Assembly (NCBI RefSeq): GCF_000168975.1
Contig: NZ_AAUW01000009.1
Location: 214,619 to 278,618, forward strand
Direction: 5' to 3'
Source of the DNA: Roseibium aggregatum IAM 12614
GTDB lineage: Bacteria; Pseudomonadota; Alphaproteobacteria; Rhizobiales; Stappiaceae
Length of the DNA stretch: 64,000 nucleotides
The notes under the pieces were generated by a model. That model worked only from the letters and a program-made list of their open reading frames with translations, was not told the DNA's origin and searched no databases. A program made the translations under genes and the position numbers. Of this stretch, positions 18,867 to 27,888 are shown piece after piece (the stretch's first letter is position 1; every line of letters starts with the position of its first letter).

Positions 18867-20417
18867 ATGGCAACCGAAATTCGCGTCCCCACGCTGGGTG
18901 AATCCGTTTCCGAGGCGACTATTGCGCAGTGGTTCAAGAAACCGGGCGACGCCGTCAGCCAGGACGAGCCCCTTGTGGAACTGGAAACCGACAAGGTGAC
19001 CGTCGAAGTTCCGGCCCCGGCCGCAGGCACCCTGGAAAGCATCGTGGTCAAGGAAGGCGACACCGTTGAGGTCGGCGCCCTGCTTGGTCAGATCGCAGAA
19101 GGCGCCGGTGCGTCCTCCGGAAAGGCTGAAAAGGCTCCCGCAAAGGCTGAAGCGGCTCCGGCAAAGTCCGAAAGCAAGGCTGAAGCCAAATCCGAAAAGG
19201 CCGATCTGGTCGATGTCGTCACCCCGAGCGCAGGCGAATCCGTCACCGAGGCGGAAGTCGGCGAATGGAGCGTGAAGGTCGGCGACGTCGTCAAGGCCGA
19301 CGACACGCTGGTGGAACTGGAAACCGACAAGGCGGCGCAGGAAGTTCCGGCCCCGGTCGCAGGCACCATCGTCAAGATCGCTGTCGAGACCGGCACGACC
19401 GTGGAACCGGGCGTTCTGCTGTGCCAGATCGATCCGTCGGGAGCCGGTGCGGCTGCCAGCCAGGAGGCTTCTGCTTCTTCGGAACCGGCTGCGTCCGCTC
19501 CGAAAGCAAGCGGCGGGTCCTCCATGCCGCCGGCGCCGTCCGCTCAGAAGATGATGGCGGAAAACAATCTCTCCGCAGACCAGGTATCCGGTTCCGGCAA
19601 GCGCGGCCAAGTGCTGAAGGAAGACGTCATCAACGCGATCGCGTCCGGCGCGACTTCTTCCGGCTCTGCACCGTCGGCGGCTCCTGCTGCCCGCGGCCCG
19701 GTTAACGCGCAGGATGAAATCCGCGAAGAGCGCGTGCGCATGACCAAGCTGCGTCAGACCATCGCGCGCCGCCTGAAGGATGCGCAGAACACCGCGGCCA
19801 TGCTGACCACCTACAACGAAGTCGACATGGGCCCGGTCATGGAACTGCGCAAGCAGTACAAGGACTTGTTCGAGAAGAAACACGGCGTCAAACTTGGTTT
19901 CATGGGCTTCTTCACCAAGGCGGTGACCCACGCACTGAAAGAGATTCCGGCGGTCAACGCCGAGATCGACGGGACCGACATCATCTACAAGAACTTCTGC
20001 CACATCGGCGTCGCCGTTGGCACGGACAAGGGTCTTGTGGTTCCGGTCGTGCGCGATGCGGACCAGATGTCCATTGCCGAAATCGAACAGGAAATCGGCA
20101 ACCTCGGCCGCAAGGCGCGGGACGGCAAACTGGGCATGGCTGATATGTCCGGCGGCACCTTCACCATCTCCAACGGTGGCGTGTATGGTTCGCTGATGTC
20201 GTCGCCGATCCTGAACGCACCGCAGTCCGGCATCCTGGGCATGCACAAGATCCAGGAACGTCCGATGGCTGTGAACGGCCAGGTGGTAATCCGTCCGATG
20301 ATGTATCTGGCGCTTTCCTACGATCACCGGATCGTCGACGGCAAGGAAGCCGTGACCTTCCTGGTCCGTGTCAAGGAAAGCCTGGAAGATCCGCAGCGTC
20401 TGGTTCTGGATCTCTGA
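18867..20417 (+). CDS. sucB: 2-oxoglutarate dehydrogenase E2 (dihydrolipoyl succinyltransferase), two lipoyl domains
   Basis: Core acyltransferase of the 2-oxoglutarate dehydrogenase complex, 516 residues. Two lipoyl domains are present: residues ~1-77 with lipoyl-lysine ETDK(V) at Lys43, and ~112-190 with ETDK(A) at Lys155, joined by Ala/Lys/Glu-rich linkers. Then the E1/E3-binding domain ([33 protein letters not shown]) and the catalytic domain, with [17 protein letters not shown] containing the catalytic His. SucB usually has one lipoyl domain (about 400-420 residues); the extra one explains the length. Lies 64 bases after sucA. Confidence 0.97.
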   Translation: MATEIRVPTLGESVSEATIAQWFKKPGDAVSQDEPLVELETDKVTVEVPAPAAGTLESIVVKEGDTVEVGALLGQIAEGAGASSGKAEKAPAKAEAAPAKSESKAEAKSEKADLVDVVTPSAGESVTEAEVGEWSVKVGDVVKADDTLVELETDKAAQEVPAPVAGTIVKIAVETGTTVEPGVLLCQIDPSGAGAAASQEASASSEPAASAPKASGGSSMPPAPSAQKMMAENNLSADQVSGSGKRGQVLKEDVINAIASGATSSGSAPSAAPAARGPVNAQDEIREERVRMTKLRQTIARRLKDAQNTAAMLTTYNEVDMGPVMELRKQYKDLFEKKHGVKLGFMGFFTKAVTHALKEIPAVNAEIDGTDIIYKNFCHIGVAVGTDKGLVVPVVRDADQMSIAEIEQEIGNLGRKARDGKLGMADMSGGTFTISNGGVYGSLMSSPILNAPQSGILGMHKIQERPMAVNGQVVIRPMMYLALSYDHRIVDGKEAVTFLVRVKESLEDPQRLVLDL

Positions 20418-20549
20418 TCCGGTTCCGCTGCCCTTCGGGCGGCTTGCCGGTCACAGGCAAGGCGCCCGGACATCTCAAGGATGCCAGCCGGCGGCGTTCA
20501 AACGTCAGCGCTTGAGCGCCTGCCGATCCGACCGAGGAGAAGCTGAATA

Positions 20550-21164
20550 ATGAGCCTGGAATTTCTGATAACTGCTCTCGTCGTGGTGCTTGTTCCAGGC
20601 ACAGGTGTTGTCTACACGGTTGCCGTCGGGCTTGGCAGGGGCCGTCAGGCCTCCGTTGCCGCGGCCTTCGGCTGCACCCTCGGCATCATTCCGGCGATCC
20701 TGGCTTCCATCGTGGGGCTCGCGGCCCTGATGCACACCAGCGCCCTGGTGTTCCAGGGTGTGAAATACGCCGGTGTTGCCTATCTTCTCTACCTTGCCTG
20801 GCAGACGCTGAAGGACAGCGGACCGATGGAGCTGAAAGCCGACAGGGGCTCGCGCAAGAGCTTCGTCGCAACGGCGCGCACCGGCTTCCTGATCAACATT
20901 CTCAATCCCAAGCTGACAGTGTTCTTCCTCGCGTTCCTGCCGCAGTTCGTCAGCCATGATGCGCTCAATCCGACGCTCGACATGCTGTTGATGGGCGGTG
21001 TCTTCATGGCGATGACCTTCGTGGTCTTTGTCATCTACGGCGCGTTTGCCTCGCTGGTTGGCGAGAAGGTGCTGAAAAGCGACCGCGTCATGGTCTGGAT
21101 GCGCCGGACAGTGGCGGCAACCTTCGCCGGGTTCGGCTTGCGGCTGGCTCTGGCGGAGCAATAA
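20550..21164 (+). CDS. LysE/RhtB-family amino-acid exporter
   Basis: Protein of 204 residues with six hydrophobic helices, beginning MSLEFLITALVVVLVPGTGV. The N-terminal PGTGVVYTVAVGLGRGRQAS and central TARTGFLINILNPKLTVFFLAFLPQFV are the LysE/RhtB translocator signatures. Predicted inner-membrane efflux of an amino acid or derivative; substrate not assignable. CGAGGAGAAGC stands before the ATG. It separates sucB from the other TCA gene, lpd, together with the caspase-fold and SDR genes, all on the same strand. Confidence 0.88.
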   Translation: MSLEFLITALVVVLVPGTGVVYTVAVGLGRGRQASVAAAFGCTLGIIPAILASIVGLAALMHTSALVFQGVKYAGVAYLLYLAWQTLKDSGPMELKADRGSRKSFVATARTGFLINILNPKLTVFFLAFLPQFVSHDALNPTLDMLLMGGVFMAMTFVVFVIYGAFASLVGEKVLKSDRVMVWMRRTVAATFAGFGLRLALAEQ

Positions 21165-21211
21165 TCGCATCATCGCCGGCGCGGTGTGAGACGGTCAGGA
21201 GGAACAGGAAT

Positions 21212-22630
21212 ATGAACGCCATGAAGCGTTGTGCCCTTGCGGCTGTTCTTGTGGTCTGGACTGTCCTCGGCCTGATCGGCGCTTCGCACGCCAGCGAGCA
21301 GCGGACCGCATTGGTGATCGGAAACGCCAAATACGGCTATGGCCCGCTGGCCAATCCGGTCAACGATGCGCTGGCCATCACACGGGCTCTCGACAAGGCC
21401 GGGTTCGACGTCATTCTGCAGACCGATGCCAATCGCGAGGCGATGCAGCAGGCGATCCGGGGCTTCGGCGACCGTCTGAAAACCGAAGGCGGCGTCGGCC
21501 TGTTCTATTATGCCGGGCACGGCGTCCAGATTAACGGCGAAAACTACCTGTTGCCGGTGGCCGGCGAAGTGCCCGCGGACGAGGTTCTGCAACAGCAGTC
21601 GGTCGCGGTGAGCGAAGCCGTCGAGATGATGACGTCCGCTCATGACGGGCTCAACATCATCGTGCTCGACGCCTGCCGCAACAATCCGCTCGGCGGCGAC
21701 GCCTCCGGCCTGTCGCGGATCGACAGCAGCGGGCGCCTGTTCGTGTCGTATTCGACGTCCCCCGGTGCCGTGGCGCTGGACGGGCAGGGCAGCAACAGTC
21801 CTTTCACCAAGCATCTCGCCAGCGCCATCGAGACCCCGGCGCTCAATCTGGAGGAAACCTTCAAGCGCACCCTGAAAGGTGTGTTCCAGGAAACGGATGG
21901 ACAGCAAACCCCCTGGATTTCCTCGTCTTTCTTCGGAGACTTTACCTTCGTTGACGACGGCAAGGAAAATCCGGCAGGATCGGTGCCCAAGATGACCGCT
22001 CTCGCGGCGATCGGAACGGCCCTCAGGGAAAGTGCCGCCCGCACCGGTCCGGCGCGCCAGATCTCCGGTATCTACCGGGTAGACGGGACCAACCCCAACG
22101 GGTCGTCCTATGACGGCATGCTGGCGGTCACTCCGGAAGACCGGAATGTCCGGTTTACCTGGTGGATCGGGAACGACATCTTCACCGGTGTCGGTGAATT
22201 CGCGGGCCGTATGCTGGTGGTCAACTGGGGCGACAAGCATCCGGTCGTCTATTCCTTCACCGGCACGGAGACGCTGGACGGGGAATGGGCGGACGGCACG
22301 GCGAGCGAGAAACTGACGCTCTTTGCACGCGCTGCACCGACCGGCGCCGAGGGGCTTGCAGGGACCTATTCGGTCGCAGGCCGCAATCCGAACGGCACGA
22401 CCTATCAGGGTACGGTCAGGCTGACGCAGCAGGACCGGAAATATGCGCTGCTCTGGACGGTTGGCGCCAGCAGCTATCGCGGCGTCGGCGCCCTGGAGGG
22501 CAACATTCTGACGGTGGACTGGGGCGACAAGACACCCGTGGTCTACGCGGTCATGGAAGATGGGCGTCTGAAGGGCCTTTGGGCCGCGGGCCGCGGTGCA
22601 GAAGAACTGACACGCCTGCAAGGGCAATAG
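21212..22630 (+). CDS. Secreted caspase-fold (peptidase C14) protein with C-terminal tandem repeat
   Basis: Protein of 472 residues with a signal peptide (MKRCALAAVLVVWTVLGLIG... to SHA). The caspase-like domain starts RTALVIGNAKY and carries the dyad His103 in YYAGHGVQ and Cys155 in LDACRNNP, so it could be an active Arg/Lys-type orthocaspase. After residue ~280 come two copies of an ~85-residue unit (GIYRVDGTNPNGSSYDG and GTYSVAGRNPNGTTYQG, each later with WGDK.PVVY), which I do not recognise; they may bind a ligand. 47 bases after the LysE-type gene, 22 before the SDR gene. Confidence 0.85.
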   Translation: MNAMKRCALAAVLVVWTVLGLIGASHASEQRTALVIGNAKYGYGPLANPVNDALAITRALDKAGFDVILQTDANREAMQQAIRGFGDRLKTEGGVGLFYYAGHGVQINGENYLLPVAGEVPADEVLQQQSVAVSEAVEMMTSAHDGLNIIVLDACRNNPLGGDASGLSRIDSSGRLFVSYSTSPGAVALDGQGSNSPFTKHLASAIETPALNLEETFKRTLKGVFQETDGQQTPWISSSFFGDFTFVDDGKENPAGSVPKMTALAAIGTALRESAARTGPARQISGIYRVDGTNPNGSSYDGMLAVTPEDRNVRFTWWIGNDIFTGVGEFAGRMLVVNWGDKHPVVYSFTGTETLDGEWADGTASEKLTLFARAAPTGAEGLAGTYSVAGRNPNGTTYQGTVRLTQQDRKYALLWTVGASSYRGVGALEGNILTVDWGDKTPVVYAVMEDGRLKGLWAAGRGAEELTRLQGQ

Positions 22631-22652
22631 GAACGCAAACCGGTGGGAATAC

Positions 22653-23411
22653 ATGGCTGACACGGTTGTATTGGTGACGGGCGGAAGCCGGGGGATCGGC
22701 GCTGCCATCAGCCGCAAGGTTGCGGCAAGCGGCCACAAGGTGCTTGTCAACTACACGCACAATCAGGCTGCCGCCGATGCTCTTGTCGAGGAACTCAAGG
22801 CAGCCGGCGGTGAGGCGATTGCAGTTCAGGGCGACGTCCAGAACGAAGCCGATGTGTTGCATCTTTTCGCCGAAGCCGACAGGCTCGGCACGCTCAAGGG
22901 GCTGGTCAACAATGCCGGTGTCGTCGACTATTCCCAGCGCGTTGACGAAATGTCGCTCGAGCGGCTGACGCGCATGTTCTCCATCAACGTCATCGGTGCG
23001 TTCCTGTGCGCCCGGGAGGCGGTCAAGCGCATGTCGACCAAGCATGGCGGCACCGGCGGGGGCATCGTCAACCTGGGTTCCGCGGCCTCGAAGCTGGGAG
23101 CGCCCGCGCAATATGTCGACTATGCCGCCGCCAAGGGTGCGATCGACACCATGACCGTGGGGCTGGCGCTGGAAGTTGCCGATGAAGGCGTCCGCGTCAA
23201 CGGCATTCGACCCGGCATTATCGATACCGAAATTCACGCCTCGGGCGGCCATCCCGACCGGGTGGCACAGCTCAAGTCAAAACTGCCGATGAAACGCGCC
23301 GGAACCGCCGATGAGGTGGCCGAAGCGGTTCTGTGGCTTCTCTCCGACAAGTCCAGCTATACGACCGGCGCCATCCTCGATGTCTCCGGCGGCCGGGCAA
23401 TTCTTCCCTAA
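22653..23411 (+). CDS. SDR family oxidoreductase
   Basis: Classical short-chain dehydrogenase/reductase of 252 residues. Cofactor site TGGSRGIGAAI, NNAGVV, catalytic Ser in LGSAAS, YxxxK as YAAAKGA, and PGIIDTEIH after it. Asn-Tyr (VLVNYTHNQ) after the second strand, without an acidic residue, suggests NADP(H) preference. C-terminus VSGGRAILP is typical of YgfF-like members. Substrate unknown. It lies in the lpd transcript: its stop is 42 bases before the lpd start. Confidence 0.88.
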   Translation: MADTVVLVTGGSRGIGAAISRKVAASGHKVLVNYTHNQAAADALVEELKAAGGEAIAVQGDVQNEADVLHLFAEADRLGTLKGLVNNAGVVDYSQRVDEMSLERLTRMFSINVIGAFLCAREAVKRMSTKHGGTGGGIVNLGSAASKLGAPAQYVDYAAAKGAIDTMTVGLALEVADEGVRVNGIRPGIIDTEIHASGGHPDRVAQLKSKLPMKRAGTADEVAEAVLWLLSDKSSYTTGAILDVSGGRAILP

Positions 23412-23453
23412 CCCCCATTCGAACCAGAAATGAAAGAGGCAAAGGCGACCAAA

Positions 23454-24857
23454 ATGTCCCAATATGATCTCGTCGTCATCGGAACCGGTCCTGGCGGCTA
23501 CGTCTGCGCGATCAAGGCCGCGCAGCTCGGCCTGAAAACGGCCGTCGTCGAAAAACGCGCAACGCTCGGTGGCACCTGCCTCAACATCGGCTGCATTCCC
23601 TCCAAGGCACTGCTGCACGCTTCGGAAATGTTCGAGGAAGCTGGACACGGTTTCGAGAAACTTGGCATCAAGGTGTCCAAGCCCAAGCTCGATCTGCCAG
23701 CGATGATGGAGCACAAGACCGGTGTGGTCGACGCCAACGTGAACGGCGTGTCCTTCCTGATGAAGAAGAACAAGATCGACGTTCATACCGGCACCGGCAA
23801 GATCCTTGAAAAGGGCAAGGTTGAAGTGACCGATGCCGACGGCAAGGCAACCGTTCTGGAAACCAAGAACATCGTCATCGCCACTGGTTCTGACGTCATG
23901 CCCCTGCCGGGTGTCGAGATCGATGAGAAGCAGGTGGTCTCGTCCACCGGCGCGCTGGAACTGGACAAGGTTCCGGGCAAGCTGGTCGTCGTCGGCGGTG
24001 GTGTCATCGGCCTGGAACTCGGCTCCGTCTGGAACCGTCTCGGGTCGGAAGTGACCGTGGTCGAGTTCATGGACAAGATCCTTGGTCCGATGGACGGTGA
24101 CGTGTCCAAGAACTTCCAGCGTATGCTCAAGAAGCAGGGCATGGAATTCAAGCTCTCTTCCAAGGTTACGGGCGTCGAGAAAAAGGGCAAGGGCCTTGCC
24201 GTGACCGTCGAGCCGGCCAAGGGTGGCGATGCGCAGGTGATCGAGGCGGACATCGTTCTGGTCGCCATCGGCCGCCGTCCCTACACCGAGGGTCTGGGTC
24301 TCGATAAAGCAGGTGTTACCCTGGACGAGCGCGGCCGCGTGAAGATCGACACGCATTACAAGACCAATGTCGACGGCATCTATGCCATCGGCGATGTGGT
24401 CGCCGGCCCGATGCTCGCTCACAAGGCCGAGGATGAAGGTGTTGCCCTGGCCGAGATCCTGGCCGGTCAGGCCGGGCACGTGAACTATGACGTGATCCCG
24501 GGCGTCGTCTACACCCAGCCGGAAGTCGCTTCCGTCGGCAAGACCGAGGAAGAGCTGAAGGCAGCTGGTGTCGAGTACAAGACCGGCAAGTTCGTCTTCT
24601 CCGCCAATGGCCGTGCGCGCGCCATGAACAAGACCGATGGCTTTGCCAAGGTTCTGGCGGATGCCAAGACCGACCGGGTGCTTGGGGTTCACATTGTTGG
24701 CTTCGGTGCCGGCGAGATGATCCACGAAGCTGCCGTTCTGATGGAATTCGGTGGCTCTTCCGAAGATCTTGCACGCACCTGCCACGCCCACCCGACCATG
24801 TCGGAAGCGGTGAAGGAGGCGGCTCTCGGCGCCTTTGCAAAGTCGATCCACTCCTAA
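23454..24857 (+). CDS. lpd: Dihydrolipoyl dehydrogenase (E3)
   Basis: FAD flavoenzyme that reoxidises lipoyl groups of the 2-oxoglutarate complex (and probably others), 467 residues. FAD site YDLVVIGTGPGGYVCAIKAAQLG, redox disulfide GGTCLNIGCIPSKALL, NAD site LVVVGGGVIGLELGSVW, FAD site IYAIGDVVAGPMLAHKAEDEG, and C-terminal dimer motif CHAHPTMSEAVKEAAL with the catalytic His. The ATG at 23454 matches the family start and is preceded by AAAGG; an in-frame ATG at 23430 would add eight residues. Confidence 0.97.
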   Translation: MSQYDLVVIGTGPGGYVCAIKAAQLGLKTAVVEKRATLGGTCLNIGCIPSKALLHASEMFEEAGHGFEKLGIKVSKPKLDLPAMMEHKTGVVDANVNGVSFLMKKNKIDVHTGTGKILEKGKVEVTDADGKATVLETKNIVIATGSDVMPLPGVEIDEKQVVSSTGALELDKVPGKLVVVGGGVIGLELGSVWNRLGSEVTVVEFMDKILGPMDGDVSKNFQRMLKKQGMEFKLSSKVTGVEKKGKGLAVTVEPAKGGDAQVIEADIVLVAIGRRPYTEGLGLDKAGVTLDERGRVKIDTHYKTNVDGIYAIGDVVAGPMLAHKAEDEGVALAEILAGQAGHVNYDVIPGVVYTQPEVASVGKTEEELKAAGVEYKTGKFVFSANGRARAMNKTDGFAKVLADAKTDRVLGVHIVGFGAGEMIHEAAVLMEFGGSSEDLARTCHAHPTMSEAVKEAALGAFAKSIHS

Positions 24858-24885
24858 GCCACGTGGTCCGTGTCATAGCGGTATC

Positions 24886-24926
24886 GCACAGGGGCATCCG
24901 GTTACCGGGTGCCCCTGTGCATTTTC
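24886..24926 (+). terminator. Intrinsic terminator of the TCA cluster
   Basis: Long stem starting GCACAGGGGCA and ending TGCCCCTGTGC (16 pairs, one G-U), small loop TTAC, then ATTTTC. It lies 28 bases after the lpd stop and closes the mdh-to-lpd run. Confidence 0.85.
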
Positions 24927-25084
24927 AAGGGACGGATATGCTTCGGACGGTCATTCACCGGATCTGGCTTTCAGATAGGAAACTTTGCAATTATTCGTAA
25001 GATAGGCAGCGCATCTGCAACCATTTCGTTAGCTTGGGGTTCAATCAGGGGCGTTGAGCATTTCAATAAACGGCAGGTGACGGG

Positions 25085-26623
25085 TTGGCTGGAAAGCGGC
25101 AGGGCAAGAACGGAAACCTGAATCAATCCGGCATCCGGCTGCCTGTCGTCGCGGGACTGGTGTTGCCGCTGGTCTGCGGTCTGGTGTTTTTCTGGCCAGG
25201 AAGGACAATCCCCTATGTGGATGATCTTTTTTTCATCCCCTGGGCGTCTGAATTTGCCCGGACAGGCCGTCACTTTAATCCGCTTCTGGCGGTTCAGTTC
25301 CCGGGTCTGGAAAACTACCACCTCCAGCCGAGACTTCATCTCATTCTGTCAGGCTGGTTTCTTTCGGTAACCGGTGTCAGTACAGCAACAATCGTGCTGT
25401 TCGAATTCCTGTGTTACGTGGCGACCAGCCTCGTCTTCGTGGTGTTTTGCCTCAGATTGAACCTGCGGACGGCGGCGTTTTTCACACCGCTCATCTTTGC
25501 GCCGATGTATGTCGTTTCCGGCTTCCGCCTGGAACTTACTGGCTCGCTCATCTGGATGTTGGGCCTGCTTCTGGTCCTGCCCATTGCGGCCAAGGCCGTT
25601 ACGGGTGACAGGCGGCAAACCGGTGGCGAGACCGCTGCCAGTATCGCTGGCACTGCGCTTCTGGGAATTGCGCCTCTGACCGCGCTATCCATGCTGGCCT
25701 GGAGTGCTGGCGTCATTGCCATTCTTCAGATCTGGAGGCTCAAGACGCGGCAGGCAAGCATCGCACGAGTGCTGAGCGAGGGCCTTGCTGCCCTCGCCTT
25801 TGCTGCCGCACTTTTTGCGGTCCTGGTGAATTTCGAGTTTGCGGAATTTTTCCGGCAGATCGCCTATCACGCAACCCGGTCCCATGGCTCGGGCCGGTTC
25901 AATGTGGAAGCTGTATTCCGGGCAGCCATGTTTGCGGGCGTATCATGGTTTGTTTTCCGCAAGTCCCGGACCGTCGGGCTGATCTGTTTCTGCCTTGCGG
26001 CGGGACAGTTCCTCGGAGCCTTCGTGCACGACCGCCCGCTCATCCGCAATCTTGCCGCTGCGATGGTGTTTCTCTTGGCCGTTGACACGCTTCTGGGTGC
26101 CCGCTGGCACAAGGTCAAGCTGAGCCTTTGTGCCGCGCTGGTGCTGGTTCTGTCCGCCAATTTCATCGTTTTCTACCTGGTCTCGGAACCTCTGCCCAAC
26201 AGGCCGGTGGTGGTCGAGGCATATCGACAGGATCTGGCGGACCAAAAGCGGGTTTTTATCGACGAAACGATGGCCCATCATTTTCTCGACCAGCAGACGT
26301 CCGGTGCCTTGTCCTGGACATGGGGTGGCACTTTCCCGAAGGGCCGGCCGACCAGCATGGCGGATCTGAAGGAAGGCGATGTCTGGTATGTCAGCGAATA
26401 TACGCTGCTCGGCTACCTGAAGGGCAGGCACGACATTGCCCAGAAGGTCTGGCCGAAGAACGACTATCACCATGTTCTGCAGTTCTCCTGCAGTCTGGGA
26501 CGTCCATCCTGCAATCTGCCCGCCAATCGCTGGACGATGTTGCGCCTGGAAAGGCTTGAGGGAACCGTAATGGCGACAGAGCTCGGTGCAGGCACGGCAC
26601 CACGACCGGTCGCCGAAAAATAG
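25085..26623 (+). CDS. Polytopic membrane protein, possibly GT-C-type glycosyltransferase-like
   Basis: Protein of 512 residues with about ten hydrophobic helices in the first ~380 residues and a soluble C-terminal part of ~130. The first outer loop has PYVDDLFFIPWASEF, with paired acids after helix 1 as in GT-C/ArnT-type membrane glycosyltransferases. That is the only hint of function, and no clear family match is made. The start is TTG 25085, supported by AGGTG 6 bases upstream; a good ATG is not available nearby. It is alone, after the lpd terminator and convergent with the merR gene. Confidence 0.65.
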   Translation: MAGKRQGKNGNLNQSGIRLPVVAGLVLPLVCGLVFFWPGRTIPYVDDLFFIPWASEFARTGRHFNPLLAVQFPGLENYHLQPRLHLILSGWFLSVTGVSTATIVLFEFLCYVATSLVFVVFCLRLNLRTAAFFTPLIFAPMYVVSGFRLELTGSLIWMLGLLLVLPIAAKAVTGDRRQTGGETAASIAGTALLGIAPLTALSMLAWSAGVIAILQIWRLKTRQASIARVLSEGLAALAFAAALFAVLVNFEFAEFFRQIAYHATRSHGSGRFNVEAVFRAAMFAGVSWFVFRKSRTVGLICFCLAAGQFLGAFVHDRPLIRNLAAAMVFLLAVDTLLGARWHKVKLSLCAALVLVLSANFIVFYLVSEPLPNRPVVVEAYRQDLADQKRVFIDETMAHHFLDQQTSGALSWTWGGTFPKGRPTSMADLKEGDVWYVSEYTLLGYLKGRHDIAQKVWPKNDYHHVLQFSCSLGRPSCNLPANRWTMLRLERLEGTVMATELGAGTAPRPVAEK

Positions 26624-26722
26624 CGGCACGCTCGCCTGCTGCTACGGCTGGCACGAGAGCGTTGGCCACTTCCTGGAAAAGCGATGGAACCGGGCGTATC
26701 TGAGGGCAGGTGTTCAACCCGG

Positions 26723-27142
26723 TCAGTGCTCTTGCAGGCAAAGCCCGTGGTCGCCGAATGCCTTCAGCACGTTGCATTCGGTCACCGTGTGATCGCCTTC
26801 GCAGCTTGTGGCGATGCGTTTCAGTTCTGCTTCCAGCTTGCGCAGGTGGGCGATCCGCTGGCGCACCGCCTTCAGTTGATCCTCGGCGATGCGGTTTGCC
26901 GTCTCGCAGGGCTTGTCCGGATGCTGACTGAGGTCGATCAGATCCCGGATCGCCGGCATCGGCAGGCCGAGGTCACGGCAGTGCTTGATGAAGCCCAGTC
27001 TTTCCAGGTCCCTGGATCGGTAGCGTCTCTGGTTGCCCTCGCTGCGCAGCGGTGCCTCCAGCAGGCCTTCCTTTTCATAGTAGCGGATGGTCGGAACCTT
27101 CACGCCGGTTCGCCTCGAAAGGTCGCCAATTGAAAAATCCAT
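26723..27142 (-). CDS. MerR-family metal-responsive regulator (ZntR/CadR-like)
   Basis: Protein of 139 residues. HTH FSIGDLSRRTGVKVPTIRYYEKEGLL with NQRRYRSRD (wing) is classic MerR. Metal-site residues are Cys79 (at the N-end of the dimer helix), Cys114, His118 and Cys123, a spacing like ZntR (Cys79/Cys114/His119/Cys124), plus Cys135. That suggests Zn, Cd, Pb or Co sensing. It diverges from a CDF transporter gene with an operator in between, so it most likely activates that gene when metal is bound. Metal identity is inference. Confidence 0.9.
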   Translation of the reverse strand: MDFSIGDLSRRTGVKVPTIRYYEKEGLLEAPLRSEGNQRRYRSRDLERLGFIKHCRDLGLPMPAIRDLIDLSQHPDKPCETANRIAEDQLKAVRQRIAHLRKLEAELKRIATSCEGDHTVTECNVLKAFGDHGLCLQEH

Positions 27143-27152
27143 AAAAAGCCTC

Positions 27153-27183
27153 TTGAAGCTCTAGTCGCTATAGCAATTACAAG
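27153..27183 (+). promoter_or_regulatory. MerR-type operator/promoter for the CDF gene
   Basis: TTGAAG (-35, 27153-27158) and TACAAG (-10, 27178-27183) are separated by 19 bases, the over-long spacing typical of MerR-activated promoters. Inside the spacer lies the near-dyad GCTCTAG-TCG-CTATAGC (27158-27174, one mismatch), which resembles known CadR/ZntR operators. It is oriented toward the CDF gene at 27227 and is 10 bases from the merR start. Confidence 0.75.
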
Positions 27184-27226
27184 GGACAGGAACCTAAAAT
27201 CAAGCGACTCGAAAAAGGAGTGAAAC

Positions 27227-27865
27227 ATGGGTGCCTGTTGCGGACATTCCCACGGAACATTTGACGGAATGTCGACGGACTATCGCCGCCGCCTCTGGCT
27301 GGTGATTGCGCTGAATGGCGGCATGTTCATCGTCGAGATGATCGCCGGTCAGGCGGCCGGCTCCAAGGCCCTGCAGGCCGATGCTCTCGATTTCTTTGGC
27401 GACGCGGTTACCTACGGAATATCGCTGGCGGTGATCGGCGCATCGCTCAAAACACGGGCGCTGGCAGCACTTGCAAAGGGCACCAGTCTGTTTCTGATGG
27501 GCATCTGGGTGGCAGCAACCACCCTATACCAGGTGTTTGTGCTCGGCGTGCCGCAGGCGGCTGTGATGGGCTCCATCGGCTTTCTGGCGCTGGCCGTGAA
27601 CCTTGCCAGCGTTCTGCTGCTGGTCCGCTACAAGGATGGGGACGCCAATGTACGTTCCGTCTGGCTGTGCTCGCGTAACGATGCCATCGGCAATGTGGCC
27701 GTCATGCTGGCAGCCGCCGGTGTCTGGGGCACCGCAAGCGCCTGGCCGGACCTGATTGTCGCTGGTCTTATGGCAGCCCTCTTCGTCAGTTCCTCGGTCC
27801 AGATCCTGAGCCAGGCCATCCGGGAATACCGGCACAAGACGGAGCACGAAGTGGCTGCGGAATAA
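27227..27865 (+). CDS. Cation diffusion facilitator (CDF) transporter
   Basis: Inner-membrane metal/proton antiporter-type protein of 212 residues with six hydrophobic helices, lacking the long cytoplasmic C-terminal domain of many CDF members (usual length about 300). N-terminus MGACCGHSHG is a Cys/His metal-binding tag. Helix 2 carries DALDFFGDAVTYG with the DxxxD metal pair, and helix 5 carries SRNDAIGNVAV with the second site. AAAAGGAGTG precedes the ATG. The MerR operator upstream indicates metal-induced expression; substrate probably Zn, Cd or Co. Confidence 0.88.
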   Translation: MGACCGHSHGTFDGMSTDYRRRLWLVIALNGGMFIVEMIAGQAAGSKALQADALDFFGDAVTYGISLAVIGASLKTRALAALAKGTSLFLMGIWVAATTLYQVFVLGVPQAAVMGSIGFLALAVNLASVLLLVRYKDGDANVRSVWLCSRNDAIGNVAVMLAAAGVWGTASAWPDLIVAGLMAALFVSSSVQILSQAIREYRHKTEHEVAAE

Positions 27866-27888
27866 TCTGACCTTTCAGAAAACCAGCA

